This document shows, in pieces, positions 48,571 through 58,578 of a stretch of DNA of 64,000 nucleotides (position 1 is its first letter; every line of letters starts with the position of its first letter). The position numbers were made by a program, and so were the translations under genes. The stretch comes from Pseudomonas silvicola (GTDB lineage: Bacteria; Pseudomonadota; Gammaproteobacteria; Pseudomonadales; Pseudomonadaceae): positions 7,276,501 to 7,340,500 of the forward strand of contig NZ_CP093280.1 of NCBI RefSeq assembly GCF_026651855.1, in the 5' to 3' direction. The notes beneath the pieces were generated by a model. That model saw only the letters and a program-made list of their open reading frames with translations, had not been told where the DNA came from and did no database searches.

Positions 48571-48834
48571 ATGTGCCTTCATGCACGCCACCTCGCCCTT
48601 CTGCTGCTCGCGCTCGCAAGTCCCGCCCTGACAGCCAACGAGGGGCTGATCAGTTTCAGCGGAGCGATCACGGTGCCCACCTGCCCGGTGCTGGTGGCAA
48701 CTGGCGACCCGCACGCCAGCCTTCAGGCCCAGGGGGTGGGCTGTGAAGGCACCGGCAAGGTCGCGCAGCTGACGGTCGAGACCATTGGCGACCCCGAGGA
48801 AGGGCTCGCCGAGGTCGTTGTGCAGGTGTATTAG
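48571..48834 (+). CDS. Small exported protein with fimbrin-like start
   Basis: 87 aa. Signal peptide (LALLLLALASPALTA) followed by NEGLISFSGAITVPTCPV, which resembles the N-terminal strand of type 1 fimbrial subunits, but the protein is far too short for a pilin. Two further residues of note: Cys in TCPV and in GVGCEG, possibly a disulfide. Its end overlaps the alaC stop by 4 bp, convergent. Confidence 0.55.
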   Translation: MCLHARHLALLLLALASPALTANEGLISFSGAITVPTCPVLVATGDPHASLQAQGVGCEGTGKVAQLTVETIGDPEEGLAEVVVQVY

Positions 48835-50051
48835 GCCTTCGGCGCCTTGGTGAAGCCATCGGCGCGGAACATCTGGCGAATGCCGCGAAGCGCCTGACGA
48901 ATACGGTCCTGGTTTTCGATGAGGGCGAAGCGCACATGGTCATCGCCGTATTCGCCAAAACCGATACCCGGCGACACGCACACCTTGGCGTCTGCCAGCA
49001 GCTTCTTGGCAAACTCCAGCGAGCCGAGGTGGGCATATTGCTCGGGGATCTTGGCCCAGACATACATGGACGCCTTGGGGTTCTCCACCATCCAGCCCAG
49101 CTCGTGCAGGCCCTTGACCAGCACATTGCGGCGCTGACGGTACTGCTCGGCGATGTCCAGCACGCACTGCTGGTCACCTTCCAGGGCAGCGATGGCGGCC
49201 ACCTGCAGGGGCGTGAAGGTACCGTAGTCGTGGTAGCTCTTGATGCGCGCCAGGGCGTTGACCAACTCGGGGTTGCCGACCATGAAGCCGATACGCCAGC
49301 CAGCCATGTTGTAGCTCTTGGACAGGGTGAAGAACTCCACCGCGATGTCCTTGGCGCCAGGCACCTGCATGATCGAGGGAGCTTTCCAGCCGTCGTAGAC
49401 GATGTCGGCATAAGCCAGGTCGTGCACCACCAGCACATCGTACTGCTTGGCCAGGGCCACCACGCGCTCGAAGAAGTCCAGCTCCACGCACTGGGCGGTG
49501 GGGTTGGACGGGAAGCCCAGGATCATCATCTTCGGCTTGGGAATGGAGCCGCGAATGGCGCGCTCCAGTTCGTCGAAGAAGTCCACGCCCGGTACCAGCG
49601 GCACAGAGCGCACCTGGGCGCCGGCAATCACGGCACCGTAGATGTGGATCGGGTAGCTGGGGTTGGGGACCAGCACCGTATCCCCCTGGTCCAGGGTAGC
49701 CAGCATCAGGTGCGCCAGGCCTTCCTTGGAGCCGATGGTGACGATGGCTTCGTTCTCGGGGTCGATCTCGACCTGATAGCGGTCGGCGTACCAGCGCGAA
49801 ATGGCCCGGCGCAGCCGCGGGATGCCACGCGAAGTCGAGTAGCCGTGAGTGTCATCACGTTGGGCGACGCTGACCAGTTTTTCGACAATGTGCGGCGGGG
49901 TGGCGCCGTCGGGGTTGCCCATGCTCAGGTCGATGATGTCCTCGCCACGGCGGCGGGCAGCCATCTTGAGCTCGGCGGTGATATTGAAGACGTAAGGGGG
50001 GAGCCGATCGATACGCGAAAAGCGGCGCGGCGAAGAACCGTGTTCAGCCAT
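48831..50051 (-). CDS. alaC: Glutamate-pyruvate aminotransferase AlaC
   Basis: 406 aa, full length. MAEHGSSPRRFSRIDRLPPYVF at the start, GFPSNPTAQ near 178, VVHDLAYADIVYDGW near 210, PLP-lysine in FTLSKSYNMAGWRIGF near 240. Makes alanine from pyruvate and glutamate. Upstream of it sits a truncated second copy in the same orientation; only about 70 bp separate this start from the copy, so the native promoter, which lies beyond 51155, must read through the truncated gene. Confidence 0.92.
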   Translation of the reverse strand: MAEHGSSPRRFSRIDRLPPYVFNITAELKMAARRRGEDIIDLSMGNPDGATPPHIVEKLVSVAQRDDTHGYSTSRGIPRLRRAISRWYADRYQVEIDPENEAIVTIGSKEGLAHLMLATLDQGDTVLVPNPSYPIHIYGAVIAGAQVRSVPLVPGVDFFDELERAIRGSIPKPKMMILGFPSNPTAQCVELDFFERVVALAKQYDVLVVHDLAYADIVYDGWKAPSIMQVPGAKDIAVEFFTLSKSYNMAGWRIGFMVGNPELVNALARIKSYHDYGTFTPLQVAAIAALEGDQQCVLDIAEQYRQRRNVLVKGLHELGWMVENPKASMYVWAKIPEQYAHLGSLEFAKKLLADAKVCVSPGIGFGEYGDDHVRFALIENQDRIRQALRGIRQMFRADGFTKAPKA

Positions 50052-51082
50052 GATGAAACCTCGAAACGTAAGCGCCCGGAACCGTCCGAGCGACGCGGCC
50101 AGTGTGCTGGCCTGGGTTTCACCATCCAGCCCAGCTCATGCAGGCCCTTGACCAGCACATTGCGGCGCTGACGATACTGCTCGGCGATGTCCAGCACGCA
50201 CTGCTGGTCACCTTCCAGGGCAGCGATGGCGGCCACCTGCAGGGGCGTGAAGGTACCGTAGTCGTGGTAGCTCTTGATGCGCGCCAGGGCGTTGACCAGC
50301 TCGGGGTTGCCGACCATGAAGCCGATACGCCAGCCGGCCATGTTGTAGCTCTTGGACAGGGTGAAGAACTCCACCGCGATGTCCTTGGCGCCAGGCACCT
50401 GCATGATCGAGGGAGCTTTCCAGCCGTCGTAGACGATGTCGGCATAAGCCAGGTCATGCACCACCAGCACATCGTACTGCTTGGCCAGGGCCACCACGCG
50501 CTCGAAGAAGTCCAGCTCCACGCACTGGGCGGTGGGGTTGGACGGGAAGCCCAGGATCATCATCTTCGGCTTGGGAATGGAGCCGCGAATGGCGCGCTCC
50601 AGTTCGTCGAAGAAGTCCACGCCCGGTACCAGCGGTACAGAGCGCACCTGGGCGCCGGCAATCACGGCACCGTAGATGTGGATCGGGTAGCTGGGGTTGG
50701 GGACCAGCACCGTATCGCCCTGGTCCAGGGTAGCCAGCATCAGGTGCGCCAGGCCTTCCTTGGAGCCAATGGTGACGATGGCTTCGTTCTCGGGGTCGAT
50801 CTCGACCTGATAGCGGTCGGCGTACCAGCGCGAAATGGCCCGGCGCAGCCGCGGGATGCCACGCGAAGTCGAGTAGCCGTGAGTGTCATCACGTTGGGCG
50901 ACGCTGACCAGTTTTTCGACAATGTGCGGCGGGGTGGCGCCGTCGGGGTTGCCCATGCTCAGGTCGATGATGTCCTCGCCACGGCGGCGGGCAGCCATCT
51001 TGAGCTCGGCGGTGATATTGAAGACGTAAGGGGGGAGCCGATCGATACGCGAAAAGCGGCGCGGCGAAGAACCGTGTTCAGC
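49925..51082 (-). pseudogene. Truncated second copy of alaC
   Basis: Starts at ATG 51082, identical in N-terminal protein sequence to AlaC through GLHELGWMV, then at 50121 switches to the 5' region of the intact copy and ends after about 66 unrelated residues. Lacks the C-terminal 80 or so residues of AlaC. The 1034-bp duplicated unit is 50121-51154 (copy of 49087-50120), with eight nucleotide differences, all synonymous. Likely inactive. Confidence 0.85.
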
Positions 51083-51154
51083 CATGATGAAACCTCGAAA
51101 CGTAAGCGCCCGGAACCGTCCGAGCGACGCGGCCAGTGTGCTGGCCTGGGTTTC
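50121..51154. repeat. 1034-bp tandem duplication covering most of alaC and its 5' leader
   Basis: Offset is constant at 1034 bp. The joint shares only CAC between the two parental sequences. Differences seen at 49104/50138, 49140/50174, 49265/50299, 49302/50336, 49422/50456, 49602/50636, 49683/50717 and 49734/50768; the rest appears identical. Confidence 0.9.
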
Positions 51155-51312
51155 ACGATAATGCGGAGGCCATTGTGCTGTAAAGGCCAATTCAGGGATA
51201 AGTGAATTTATTTGGTTTTTATCAGGCTAATTAACTAATAAAAATCAATAAAACAGGATTTTTCACTGAAAAACAGAAATCAGCGGTATTTGCCTCAAGG
51301 CCATGCACAAAC
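51155..51312. other. Intergenic region upstream of the alaC copies
   Basis: AT-rich (TTTATTTGGTTTTTATCAGG and following) and presumably the native alaC promoter region on the minus strand. No gene. Confidence 0.4.
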
Positions 51313-51346
51313 AAAAACACCCCGGACCTTTCGGTACGGGGCGTTT
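51313..51346 (-). terminator. Terminator of the cyo operon
   Basis: Minus-strand stem CGCCCCG-ACC / GGT-CGGGGTG with GAAA loop followed by TTTTTG, about 45 bp after the cyoE stop. Confidence 0.85.
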
Positions 51347-51388
51347 CATCAGTGCAGCAGGACAGCGATCGAGTCAGCTGGCCGACAC

Positions 51389-52276
51389 TCAGTGAGCGTA
51401 GGTCAGCAACAGCTCCGTCGGCGCCTTGAAGTCCAGGGACATCATCACACTCAGGGCCGTGATGGTGAAGATGGAGAACACGAACAGCTTGCGTGCCCAC
51501 ACCTTGTCATCAACTGCCTTGTAACCGGTCCAGGCCATATACAGCCAGTACATGCCCATCGCTGCCGCCACCGCCAGGTAGCTCATGCCTGCGTAACCAC
51601 CAAGGGTCAGCATGAGGGTCGCCAGCAGGAACGCCAGGATGTAGAGCAGGATGTGTTTCTTGGCTACAACGATGCCACGCTTGACTGGCAGCACCGGAAT
51701 CGATGCGGCCAGGTAGTCGTTGAAGCGGAAGATCGCGATGGCATAGGAATGCGGCATTTGCCAAAGGCTGAACATCACCAGCAGGGTCAATGCTGCCATA
51801 TCGAAGTGGCCGCTGACGGCAACGTACCCGATGACGGGCGGCATGGCTCCGGAGAGGCTGCCGACCAGGGTACCGTGTACCGATTTGCGCTTCAGATACA
51901 GGCTGTAGAAACCCACGTAGATGATGAAGCCGATCAGGCCGCCCAAGGCCGCCAGCGGGTTGGCCATCTTGTACAGCATGGCCAGGCCCGCCACACCCAG
52001 CAGGGTGGCGTAGGCCAGGGCGACCTTCAACGAGATCAGGCCCTGGACCAGTGCGCGGTTCTTGGTGCGTTCCATCTTCACGTCGATGTCGCGGTCAATG
52101 CAGTTGTTGAATGCACAACCGGACGCCACCACCAGTGAAGTGCCAATCACCGTGGCCAGGAAAAGGGCGAAATCGACATGCCCTTGCGAGGCCAGGAAAA
52201 AGCCGCCTGCCACAGAAAGCACGTTACCGAAAATGATCCCCGGTTTGGTGATTTGGATAAAGTGCTTAACGGACAT
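51389..52276 (-). CDS. cyoE: Protoheme IX farnesyltransferase (heme o synthase) CyoE
   Basis: 295 aa. UbiA-type prenyltransferase with about eight membrane spans; first Asp motif [18 protein letters not shown] near residue 60. Makes heme o for cytochrome bo. Last gene of cyoABCDE. Confidence 0.96.
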   Translation of the reverse strand: MSVKHFIQITKPGIIFGNVLSVAGGFFLASQGHVDFALFLATVIGTSLVVASGCAFNNCIDRDIDVKMERTKNRALVQGLISLKVALAYATLLGVAGLAMLYKMANPLAALGGLIGFIIYVGFYSLYLKRKSVHGTLVGSLSGAMPPVIGYVAVSGHFDMAALTLLVMFSLWQMPHSYAIAIFRFNDYLAASIPVLPVKRGIVVAKKHILLYILAFLLATLMLTLGGYAGMSYLAVAAAMGMYWLYMAWTGYKAVDDKVWARKLFVFSIFTITALSVMMSLDFKAPTELLLTYAH

Positions 52277-52286
52277 GCAGTTTTCC

Positions 52287-52616
52287 TCAGTGCGCCATCA
52301 TGACGGTATGGATGCTGAACATGATCCACAGCGCCAGACCCACCAGGAGCGCGATCACGAGCCCGGCGAACACGAAGGCAATCACGTTGTTGCGCTGCGC
52401 TTCGCTGCGATCCAGGTGCAGGAAGTACACCAGGTGCACCAGCACCTGGATAACGGCGAACGCCAGGACCAGGACCAGGGTCGCGGACTTGGAGAACGTC
52501 GGGTACATCACCAGGCCAAACGGAATGGCGGTCAGGATGATCGACAGCACGAAACCGATCATGTACGACTTGAAGCTGCCGTGGCTGCCAGTGTCGTGGG
52601 AATGAGCGTTAGCCAT
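52287..52616 (-). CDS. cyoD: Cytochrome bo ubiquinol oxidase subunit IV CyoD
   Basis: 109 aa from ATG at 52616, sharing bases with the cyoC stop (TAATG). Three membrane spans ([67 protein letters not shown]). Assembly or stability subunit of the oxidase. Confidence 0.94.
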   Translation of the reverse strand: MANAHSHDTGSHGSFKSYMIGFVLSIILTAIPFGLVMYPTFSKSATLVLVLAFAVIQVLVHLVYFLHLDRSEAQRNNVIAFVFAGLVIALLVGLALWIMFSIHTVMMAH

Positions 52617-53245
52617 TACAGAACCCCCATCAGGTAGACAACGGTGAACACGCAGATCCAGACCACGTCCAGGAAGTGCCAGAACAGGCTCAGGCAGCTC
52701 AGGCGGGTGTTGACGGTCGGGGTCAGGCCGTGTTTCGAGACCTGGTACATCATCACCGCCATCCACAGCAGACCGCTGGTAACGTGCGCGCCGTGAGTAC
52801 CCACCAGGGTGAAGAAGCCCGACAGGAAGCCGCTGCGCGACGGGCCGAAGCCCTCGGCGATCAGCTTGTGGAACTCGTTCACTTCCATGCCGATGAAGCC
52901 CAGGCCGAACAGGAAGGTGATGAACAGCCAACCCAGCACGCCGCCCTTGTTACCTTTGTGCAGCGCCAGCATGGCGAAGCCGTAGGTGATGGAGCTGAGC
53001 AGCAGGCAAGCGGTTTCGCCCAGTACATAAGGCAGTTCGAAGATGTCGTGACCCGACGGACCACCGGCAACGTTACCCGACAGCACAGCGTAGGTAGCGA
53101 AGATCGATGCGAACAGAATGCAGTCCGTCATCAGGTAGATCCAGAAACCAAATACGGTCATCGGACCCGCATCGTGGTGTTCGTGGTCGTCGTGCCCATG
53201 GTCGTGACCATGGGCAGTTCCAGCGTTCAATACTATGTTCGACAT
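52616..53245 (-). CDS. cyoC: Cytochrome bo ubiquinol oxidase subunit III CyoC
   Basis: 209 aa. N-terminal His/Asp-rich stretch ([16 protein letters not shown]), then five membrane spans of the COX3 family. Three bases after cyoB. Confidence 0.95.
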   Translation of the reverse strand: MSNIVLNAGTAHGHDHGHDDHEHHDAGPMTVFGFWIYLMTDCILFASIFATYAVLSGNVAGGPSGHDIFELPYVLGETACLLLSSITYGFAMLALHKGNKGGVLGWLFITFLFGLGFIGMEVNEFHKLIAEGFGPSRSGFLSGFFTLVGTHGAHVTSGLLWMAVMMYQVSKHGLTPTVNTRLSCLSLFWHFLDVVWICVFTVVYLMGVL

Positions 53246-53248
53246 TGT

Positions 53249-55270
53249 TTAAGCCTGTTCAAGCGCGTTGACGGGGGTCTTGGAGACACCGGCCACGTTT
53301 GCTTTCGCCAAGATTTGTTGACGTTCGCCTTCGATGCGAGCCACTTCTGCTGCAGGGACCATGTAGCCTTGATCATCACGCGCGGCGTGGATGATGAAGT
53401 AGATCACCGCACCGGCCAGGCCAACGGCGGCCAGCCAGAAGATGTGCCAGATCATGGCGAAACCGAACACGGTCAGGAAGGCGCTGATGACCAGGCCGCT
53501 GGCAGTGTTGTTAGGCATGTGGATATCGGTGTACTTGGCCGGAACCGAGTAGGCGATACCTTTGCGCTTGGCATCGGTGAATGCGTCGATGTCGCTTACA
53601 ACTGGCAGGGTAGCGAAGTTGTAGAACGGAGGTGGCGACGAGGTCTGCCATTCCAGGGTGTGGCCGTTCCATGGGTCACCGGTCACGTCGCGGTTCTGCT
53701 CGCGGTCACGGATGGAAACGTACAGCTGGATGAACTGGCACAGGATACCGAACAGGATCAGTACCGCACCGCCCATGGCCACGTACAGGTACGGGGTCCA
53801 GTCCGGGTTGTCGGTGTGGTTCAGACGACGGGTCATGCCCATGAAGCCCAGCGCGTACAGTGGCATGAAGGCTACGTAGAAGCCCGACAGCCAGAACCAG
53901 AAGGCACGCTTGCCCCACTTCTCGCACAGGGTGAAACCGAAGGCTTTAGGGAACCAGAAGCCGAAACCTGCGATGTAACCGAATACAGCACCACCGATGA
54001 TCACGTTGTGGAAGTGAGCCACGACGAACAGGCTGTTGTGCAGAACGAAGTCAGCACCAGGAATGGCCAGCAGTACGCCGGTCATGCCGCCGATCGAGAA
54101 GGTGATCATGAAGCCCAGGGTCCACATCACCGGCGCGGTGAAGCGCAGGCGGCCCTGGTAGATGGTGAACAGCCAGTTGAACAGCTTCACACCCGTCGGG
54201 ATCGCAATGAGCATCGTTGCCAACCCGAAGAAGGAGTTGACGCTGGCGCCCGAACCCATGGTGAAGAAGTGGTGCAGCCAGACCATGAAGCCCAGTACCG
54301 CGATGCAGCCGGAAGCCAGAATCATCGACACGTGGCCGAACAGACGCTTGCCGGAGAAGGTCGATACCACTTCCGAGAACACGCCGAAGGCCGGCAGGAT
54401 CAGGATGTATACCTCAGGGTGACCCCATGCCCAGAACAGGTTCACGTACATCATCGGGTTACCACCCAATTCGTTCGTGAAGATGTGGAAGTCCAGGTAA
54501 CGGTCAAGGGTCAGCAGCGCCATGGTGGCGGCCAGGATCGGGAACGAAGCCACGATCAGGACGTTGGCCCAGGTGCAGGTCCAGGTGAAGATAGGCATGT
54601 CCATCAATTTCATGCCAGGGGTGCGCATTTTCAGCACGGTCACCAGGAAGTTTACACCGGTCAGGGTCGTACCGATACCCGACAGCTGCAGCGCCCAGAT
54701 GTAGTAGTCGACACCCACGCCCGGGCTATAGCCCAGTTCCGACAGCGGCGGATAGGCAACCCAACCGGTACGTGCGAATTCGCCGACGCCCAGCGACAGG
54801 TTCACCAGTACCACACCGGATACCAGCAGCCAGAAGCTCAGGGAGTTCAGGAACGGGAACGCAACGTCACGGGCGCCGATCTGCAGAGGCAGAGCCAGGT
54901 TCATCAGGCCGGTGAAGAAAGGCATCGCCATGAAGATGATCATGATCACACCGTGAGCGGTGAAGATCTGGTCATAGTGCTCAGGCGGCAGGTAGCCCTC
55001 ACCGCCATTGGCGGACAAGGCAAGCTGCGAACGCATCATGATGGCGTCGGCAAAACCACGGATCAGCATGACCATGGCCACGATGACGTACATCACGCCG
55101 ATTTTCTTGTGGTCGACCGAGGTCAGCCATTCGGTCCACAGGTAGGACCATTTCTTGAAGTAAGTGATCGCCCCGACCAACGCCAGTCCACCCAGTGCGA
55201 TGACGGCGAGCGTCACCATGACTATCGGGACATGGAAGGGGATCGCTTCCAAAGTTAATTTACCAAACAT
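53249..55270 (-). CDS. cyoB: Cytochrome bo ubiquinol oxidase subunit I CyoB
   Basis: 673 aa, about fifteen spans. Heme-copper ligands visible: [10 protein letters not shown] (low-spin heme His), [14 protein letters not shown] (CuB His and cross-linked Tyr) and LHHFFTMG. Proton-pumping terminal oxidase core. Three bases after cyoA. Confidence 0.98.
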   Translation of the reverse strand: MFGKLTLEAIPFHVPIVMVTLAVIALGGLALVGAITYFKKWSYLWTEWLTSVDHKKIGVMYVIVAMVMLIRGFADAIMMRSQLALSANGGEGYLPPEHYDQIFTAHGVIMIIFMAMPFFTGLMNLALPLQIGARDVAFPFLNSLSFWLLVSGVVLVNLSLGVGEFARTGWVAYPPLSELGYSPGVGVDYYIWALQLSGIGTTLTGVNFLVTVLKMRTPGMKLMDMPIFTWTCTWANVLIVASFPILAATMALLTLDRYLDFHIFTNELGGNPMMYVNLFWAWGHPEVYILILPAFGVFSEVVSTFSGKRLFGHVSMILASGCIAVLGFMVWLHHFFTMGSGASVNSFFGLATMLIAIPTGVKLFNWLFTIYQGRLRFTAPVMWTLGFMITFSIGGMTGVLLAIPGADFVLHNSLFVVAHFHNVIIGGAVFGYIAGFGFWFPKAFGFTLCEKWGKRAFWFWLSGFYVAFMPLYALGFMGMTRRLNHTDNPDWTPYLYVAMGGAVLILFGILCQFIQLYVSIRDREQNRDVTGDPWNGHTLEWQTSSPPPFYNFATLPVVSDIDAFTDAKRKGIAYSVPAKYTDIHMPNNTASGLVISAFLTVFGFAMIWHIFWLAAVGLAGAVIYFIIHAARDDQGYMVPAAEVARIEGERQQILAKANVAGVSKTPVNALEQA

Positions 55271-55273
55271 CGT

Positions 55274-56218
55274 TTACTCCTCTGCCCCAGCAGCTGAATG
55301 CGAACCCATGTCCATACCTTCCATACCTTCCATGCCGGCGACTTCTTTGCCTTCATGCGCGATGTGACCTGGGTTCATGCCTTCATACTTCTTGATGATG
55401 GTCTGGAACAGGTTTGGCGCGTACGAGGAATAAAGCTCGACAGGATTTTTCTCGCTTGGTTTGGCCAGGGCAGCGTACTCAGCCGAATCAAGCTGTTTAG
55501 GTGAATTCTTTGCTTCGCTGACCCATGCATCGAAATCCGCCTGGGTGGTGGCGAGTGCCTTGAACTTCATGCCGGTGAAACCTTCGCCGCTGTAGTTGGC
55601 GGAGATACCATCGAATTCATGCGGCTGGCTGGCCAGCAGGTGCAACTGGGTGGTCATGCCGGCCATCGAGTAGATCTGGCCGCCCAGGCCCGGGATGAAG
55701 AACGAGTTCATCACCGAATCCGAGGTAATGCGGAAGTTCACCGGGGTGTTGGCCGGGAAGACCACCTTGTTGACGGTGGCGATGCCCTGGTCCGGGTAGA
55801 TGAACAGCCACTTCCAGTCCAGCGAGACAACCTGGATGGTGATCGGCTTGACGTCGGACTCGATCGGGCGGTACGGGTCGAGAGCGTGGGTCGACTTGTA
55901 GGTGATCACGCCCAGCACGATCAGCAGGCAGAGCGGGATACCCCACACCACGGCTTCGATCTTGGTGGAGTGGTTCCAGTCCGGCGTGTACTTGGCCGCG
56001 GTGTTGGTAGCGCGATACTTCCACGCGAACACGACGGTCATGACAATGACAGGTACCACCACCAGCAGCATCAGCAGGGTAGCGGTAATGATCAGGTTTC
56101 TCTCGTCGAGACCGATAGGCCCTTTCGGGTCAAGCAGGGTCCACTTGCAACCACCGAGAAAAAGCATGCCGAAAAAGGGCAATATGCCAAACAGTCTGGG
56201 GTAACGCTTTTTGCTCAT
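55274..56218 (-). CDS. cyoA: Cytochrome bo ubiquinol oxidase subunit II CyoA
   Basis: 314 aa. Lipoprotein signal LFLGGC with Cys24, two membrane spans, and a periplasmic cupredoxin domain lacking the CuA ligands, as expected for a quinol oxidase. His/Met-rich C-terminus (EGMEGMDMGSHS). First gene of the operon. Confidence 0.96.
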   Translation of the reverse strand: MSKKRYPRLFGILPFFGMLFLGGCKWTLLDPKGPIGLDERNLIITATLLMLLVVVPVIVMTVVFAWKYRATNTAAKYTPDWNHSTKIEAVVWGIPLCLLIVLGVITYKSTHALDPYRPIESDVKPITIQVVSLDWKWLFIYPDQGIATVNKVVFPANTPVNFRITSDSVMNSFFIPGLGGQIYSMAGMTTQLHLLASQPHEFDGISANYSGEGFTGMKFKALATTQADFDAWVSEAKNSPKQLDSAEYAALAKPSEKNPVELYSSYAPNLFQTIIKKYEGMNPGHIAHEGKEVAGMEGMEGMDMGSHSAAGAEE

Positions 56219-56767
56219 CTCACGACCTCTAAGCAGCTTGCATCAGTGCAATTGTGTTTTGATCGCCAACACTTCGTCCTGCCAAGCGTCAGCATTTATC
56301 GAGTTGGATACGGGCATGCCTAGAGATCAGCTGCTGCTGTTTGGCAGACCTGTGTGGTGCGGTAAATTCTTATCGGCAATAGCCTGTCTGCAAACCAAAT
56401 CCATTTGGCTGCGCATTCACAAGGCGGGTTCTTGAGCCCCGCGCCCGACGTGGCCTTGAGTGCCGTTCAAGAGGGCGGTTTGCCTTCTGTTCCAGCGGTT
56501 CGAGGCGCCTGGCCGAGCGATTTTGCGGGGATTGTAGATACCTCAGGAATCATTGACTATGGCTTATTTAGCAACAATAAGTTTCTGATTATGCAACAAT
56601 GACCCCCACTTTCAAGGCCTTGCGACACGATGTCGCACCCCCTGCCACACCGCTAAAAGCCTATGTTTGCTAGGGATAAAGCCCATACAAAAGGTCTGTG
56701 CTTATCCGTCACGCCCCCCGAAGGGAGCAAAACAGGCACGAATAATGATTTGTAACCGAGCGCCTTT
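56219..56767. other. Regulatory intergenic region between cyoA and dsbB
   Basis: 550 bp without a gene. It should hold the cyo promoter on the minus strand: TTGCAG with AAGAAT 16 bp on (about 56366-56395) is a weak candidate. An ANR-like half site ATCAA (minus strand, about 56258) lies roughly 40 bp before cyoA. An AT-rich inverted repeat CTTATT/AATAAG at 56563-56581 is a possible operator. All tentative. Confidence 0.35.
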
Positions 56768-57274
56768 TCACCCTTGGCGACGGTTGCGCCAGATGCCAAG
56801 CGGCACCAGAACGATGGTGAGTGCGAAGGCTACCAGAGCCCACTGGGCCAGCGACAGCCCCAGCACGGGTGGGTAGGCGGTGGTGCAGAAGCCGCCGACC
56901 TGGAACACCAGGGGCCAGGCATCGGCCAGGGGCAGGCCGTCGACGAAAGGCTGCAGAACGTCGACGCCGCAGCTCACCGACGGGTTGGCGAGCACGTAGA
57001 CATGATTGCCCGCGGCCACCGCGCCACCGATGGCGCTCACCACCACCAGGGCTTCGAACACCGTGAGGCTGCGCTTGCCAGGCATGGCGGCGCCGATGAA
57101 AGCGAACAAGGCAATGAACAGCAGCGCATAGCGTTGCAGGATGCACAGCGGGCAGGGCATTTCCTGAAGCACCACCTGCATGTACAGCGCACCGCCAACC
57201 AGCGCCAGGCAGATGATGCCCAGCAAGACCAGAAAACGCTTTTCGCGGCTCAGCTGCAATTTCACATCGCTCAT
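56768..57274 (-). CDS. dsbB: Disulfide bond formation protein DsbB (intact copy)
   Basis: 168 aa from ATG at 57274 (MSDVKLQLSREKRFL) with AAGGAC upstream. Four membrane spans; redox cysteines CPLC in EMPCPLCILQRY and the second pair in PSVSCGVD and VGGFCTTAYP. Reoxidises DsbA using quinone. The adjacent duplication copied its 5' half but left this copy whole. Confidence 0.92.
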   Translation of the reverse strand: MSDVKLQLSREKRFLVLLGIICLALVGGALYMQVVLQEMPCPLCILQRYALLFIALFAFIGAAMPGKRSLTVFEALVVVSAIGGAVAAGNHVYVLANPSVSCGVDVLQPFVDGLPLADAWPLVFQVGGFCTTAYPPVLGLSLAQWALVAFALTIVLVPLGIWRNRRQG

Positions 57275-58140
57275 TGCTTGTCCTTTCATAGGTGTGGATC
57301 GGCGTACCGAGTCATTTCGCCCGCCAGTCTACACGCTCCCCAAGACCCTGAATAAACAGGAAGGTTCCTAAACTGCTGCAGGATGTTGGAGTTAATAGCA
57401 GGGAAATTACCCCAACATTAACCCGCCCGCCACGGGCCCTTCCCTCTTCGTTCATTCCAGGGCAGCGGCCGGCCCGAAGAATTCATGGTGCGCCTGGTCT
57501 TGCGGCACGCCCAGCGCCTTGAGATGGCCGCTTACCGCTTTCATGAAGCCCTTGGGGCCCAGGAAATAGGCATCCAGGTCACGCTCGGCCGGCAGCCAGG
57601 CGTCCAGCCGCTCCTGGCTCAGCAGCCCGTCAACGTCATCGTAGCAATAGAAGCGCTTGAGCTGCGGGTGTTGTGCGGCCAGGCCGTCCACCCAAGCGCG
57701 AAACCCATGGGCGGCGCTGTTGCGCGCACAATGAATGAAGTGAATGGGCCGCCCACTGGGAAGTGCTGCCTCCAGCATGGCCAAGGTCGGGGTAATACCT
57801 ACCCCGCCACTGATCAATACCAGCGGCTTGGTGCCGCCGTGAAGCACGAACTCGCCGGCCGGCGGGAACAGTTCAACCTGGTCACCCACTTTCAAGTGGT
57901 CATGCAGGAACCCCGAGACCTTGCCGCCTGCCTCGCGCTTGACGCTGATACGGTACTGGCCAGCGTTCAACAATGCCGACAGCGAATAGGTGCGGCGGTG
58001 TTCCTGCCCCTCGATCATGACCTTGATGCCAATGTACTGCCCGGCACTGAAGTCCAGAACCGCGCGGCCATCCACCGGCTCGAAATAGAAGGAAACGATT
58101 TCCGCGCTTTCTTCGACCCGCGCCGCCAGCTTGAACGCGC
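57015..58140. repeat. First copy of the 1127-bp dsbB-hmp tandem duplication (approximate bounds)
   Basis: Unit runs from inside dsbB to inside hmp and recurs at offset 1127 (58141-59267). The joint is CGCGGCCACC, shared exactly by dsbB and hmp (15 of 16 bp including CGCCA). The copies looked identical wherever compared. Confidence 0.9.
57452..58140 (-). pseudogene. hmp 3' fragment (reductase domains without the globin)
   Basis: Same sequence as the C-terminal 229 residues or so of Hmp (AFKLAARVEESAEIVSF... to FFGPAAALE). At 58140 the reading passes into dsbB sequence out of frame. An open frame from 58273 would add about 44 unrelated residues, an artefact of the joint. Confidence 0.85.
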
Positions 58141-58401
58141 GGCCACCGCGCCACCGATGGCGCTCACCACCACCAGGGCTTCGAACACCGTGAGGCTGCG
58201 CTTGCCAGGCATGGCGGCGCCGATGAAAGCGAACAAGGCAATGAACAGCAGCGCATAGCGTTGCAGGATGCACAGCGGGCAGGGCATTTCCTGAAGCACC
58301 ACCTGCATGTACAGCGCACCGCCAACCAGCGCCAGGCAGATGATGCCCAGCAAGACCAGAAAACGCTTTTCGCGGCTCAGCTGCAATTTCACATCGCTCA
58401 T
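58141..58401 (-). pseudogene. dsbB 5' fragment
   Basis: Second copy of the dsbB leader and first 87 codons, from ATG at 58401 to AIGGAVAA, then reading into hmp sequence in another frame until about 58015. It retains CPLC but lacks the second cysteine pair, so it should be inactive. Confidence 0.85.
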
Positions 58402-58578
58402 TGCTTGTCCTTTCATAGGTGTGGATCGGCGTACCGAGTCATTTCGCCCGCCAGTCTACACGCTCCCCAAGACCCTGAATAAACAGGAAGGTTCCTAAAC
58501 TGCTGCAGGATGTTGGAGTTAATAGCAGGGAAATTACCCCAACATTAACCCGCCCGCCACGGGCCCTTCCCTCTTCGT

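Noticed and set aside
48571..48834. Type 1 fimbrial subunit
   Set aside because: Only the first 18 mature residues resemble a pilin; at 87 aa it lacks the donor/acceptor strands and no usher or chaperone genes are nearby.
52676..55258. 860-residue plus-strand open frame opposite cyoC/cyoB
   Set aside because: Antisense to well-conserved cyo genes; no domain, no ribosome site.
56250..56265. Full ANR/FNR box upstream of cyoA
   Set aside because: Only one half site (ATCAA) matches; the other half has 3 of 5 bases. Kept only as a tentative remark.
57452..58273. A real gene combining a novel N-terminus with an Hmp reductase
   Set aside because: The first 45 or so residues are dsbB read out of frame across the duplication joint, so the start is an artefact.
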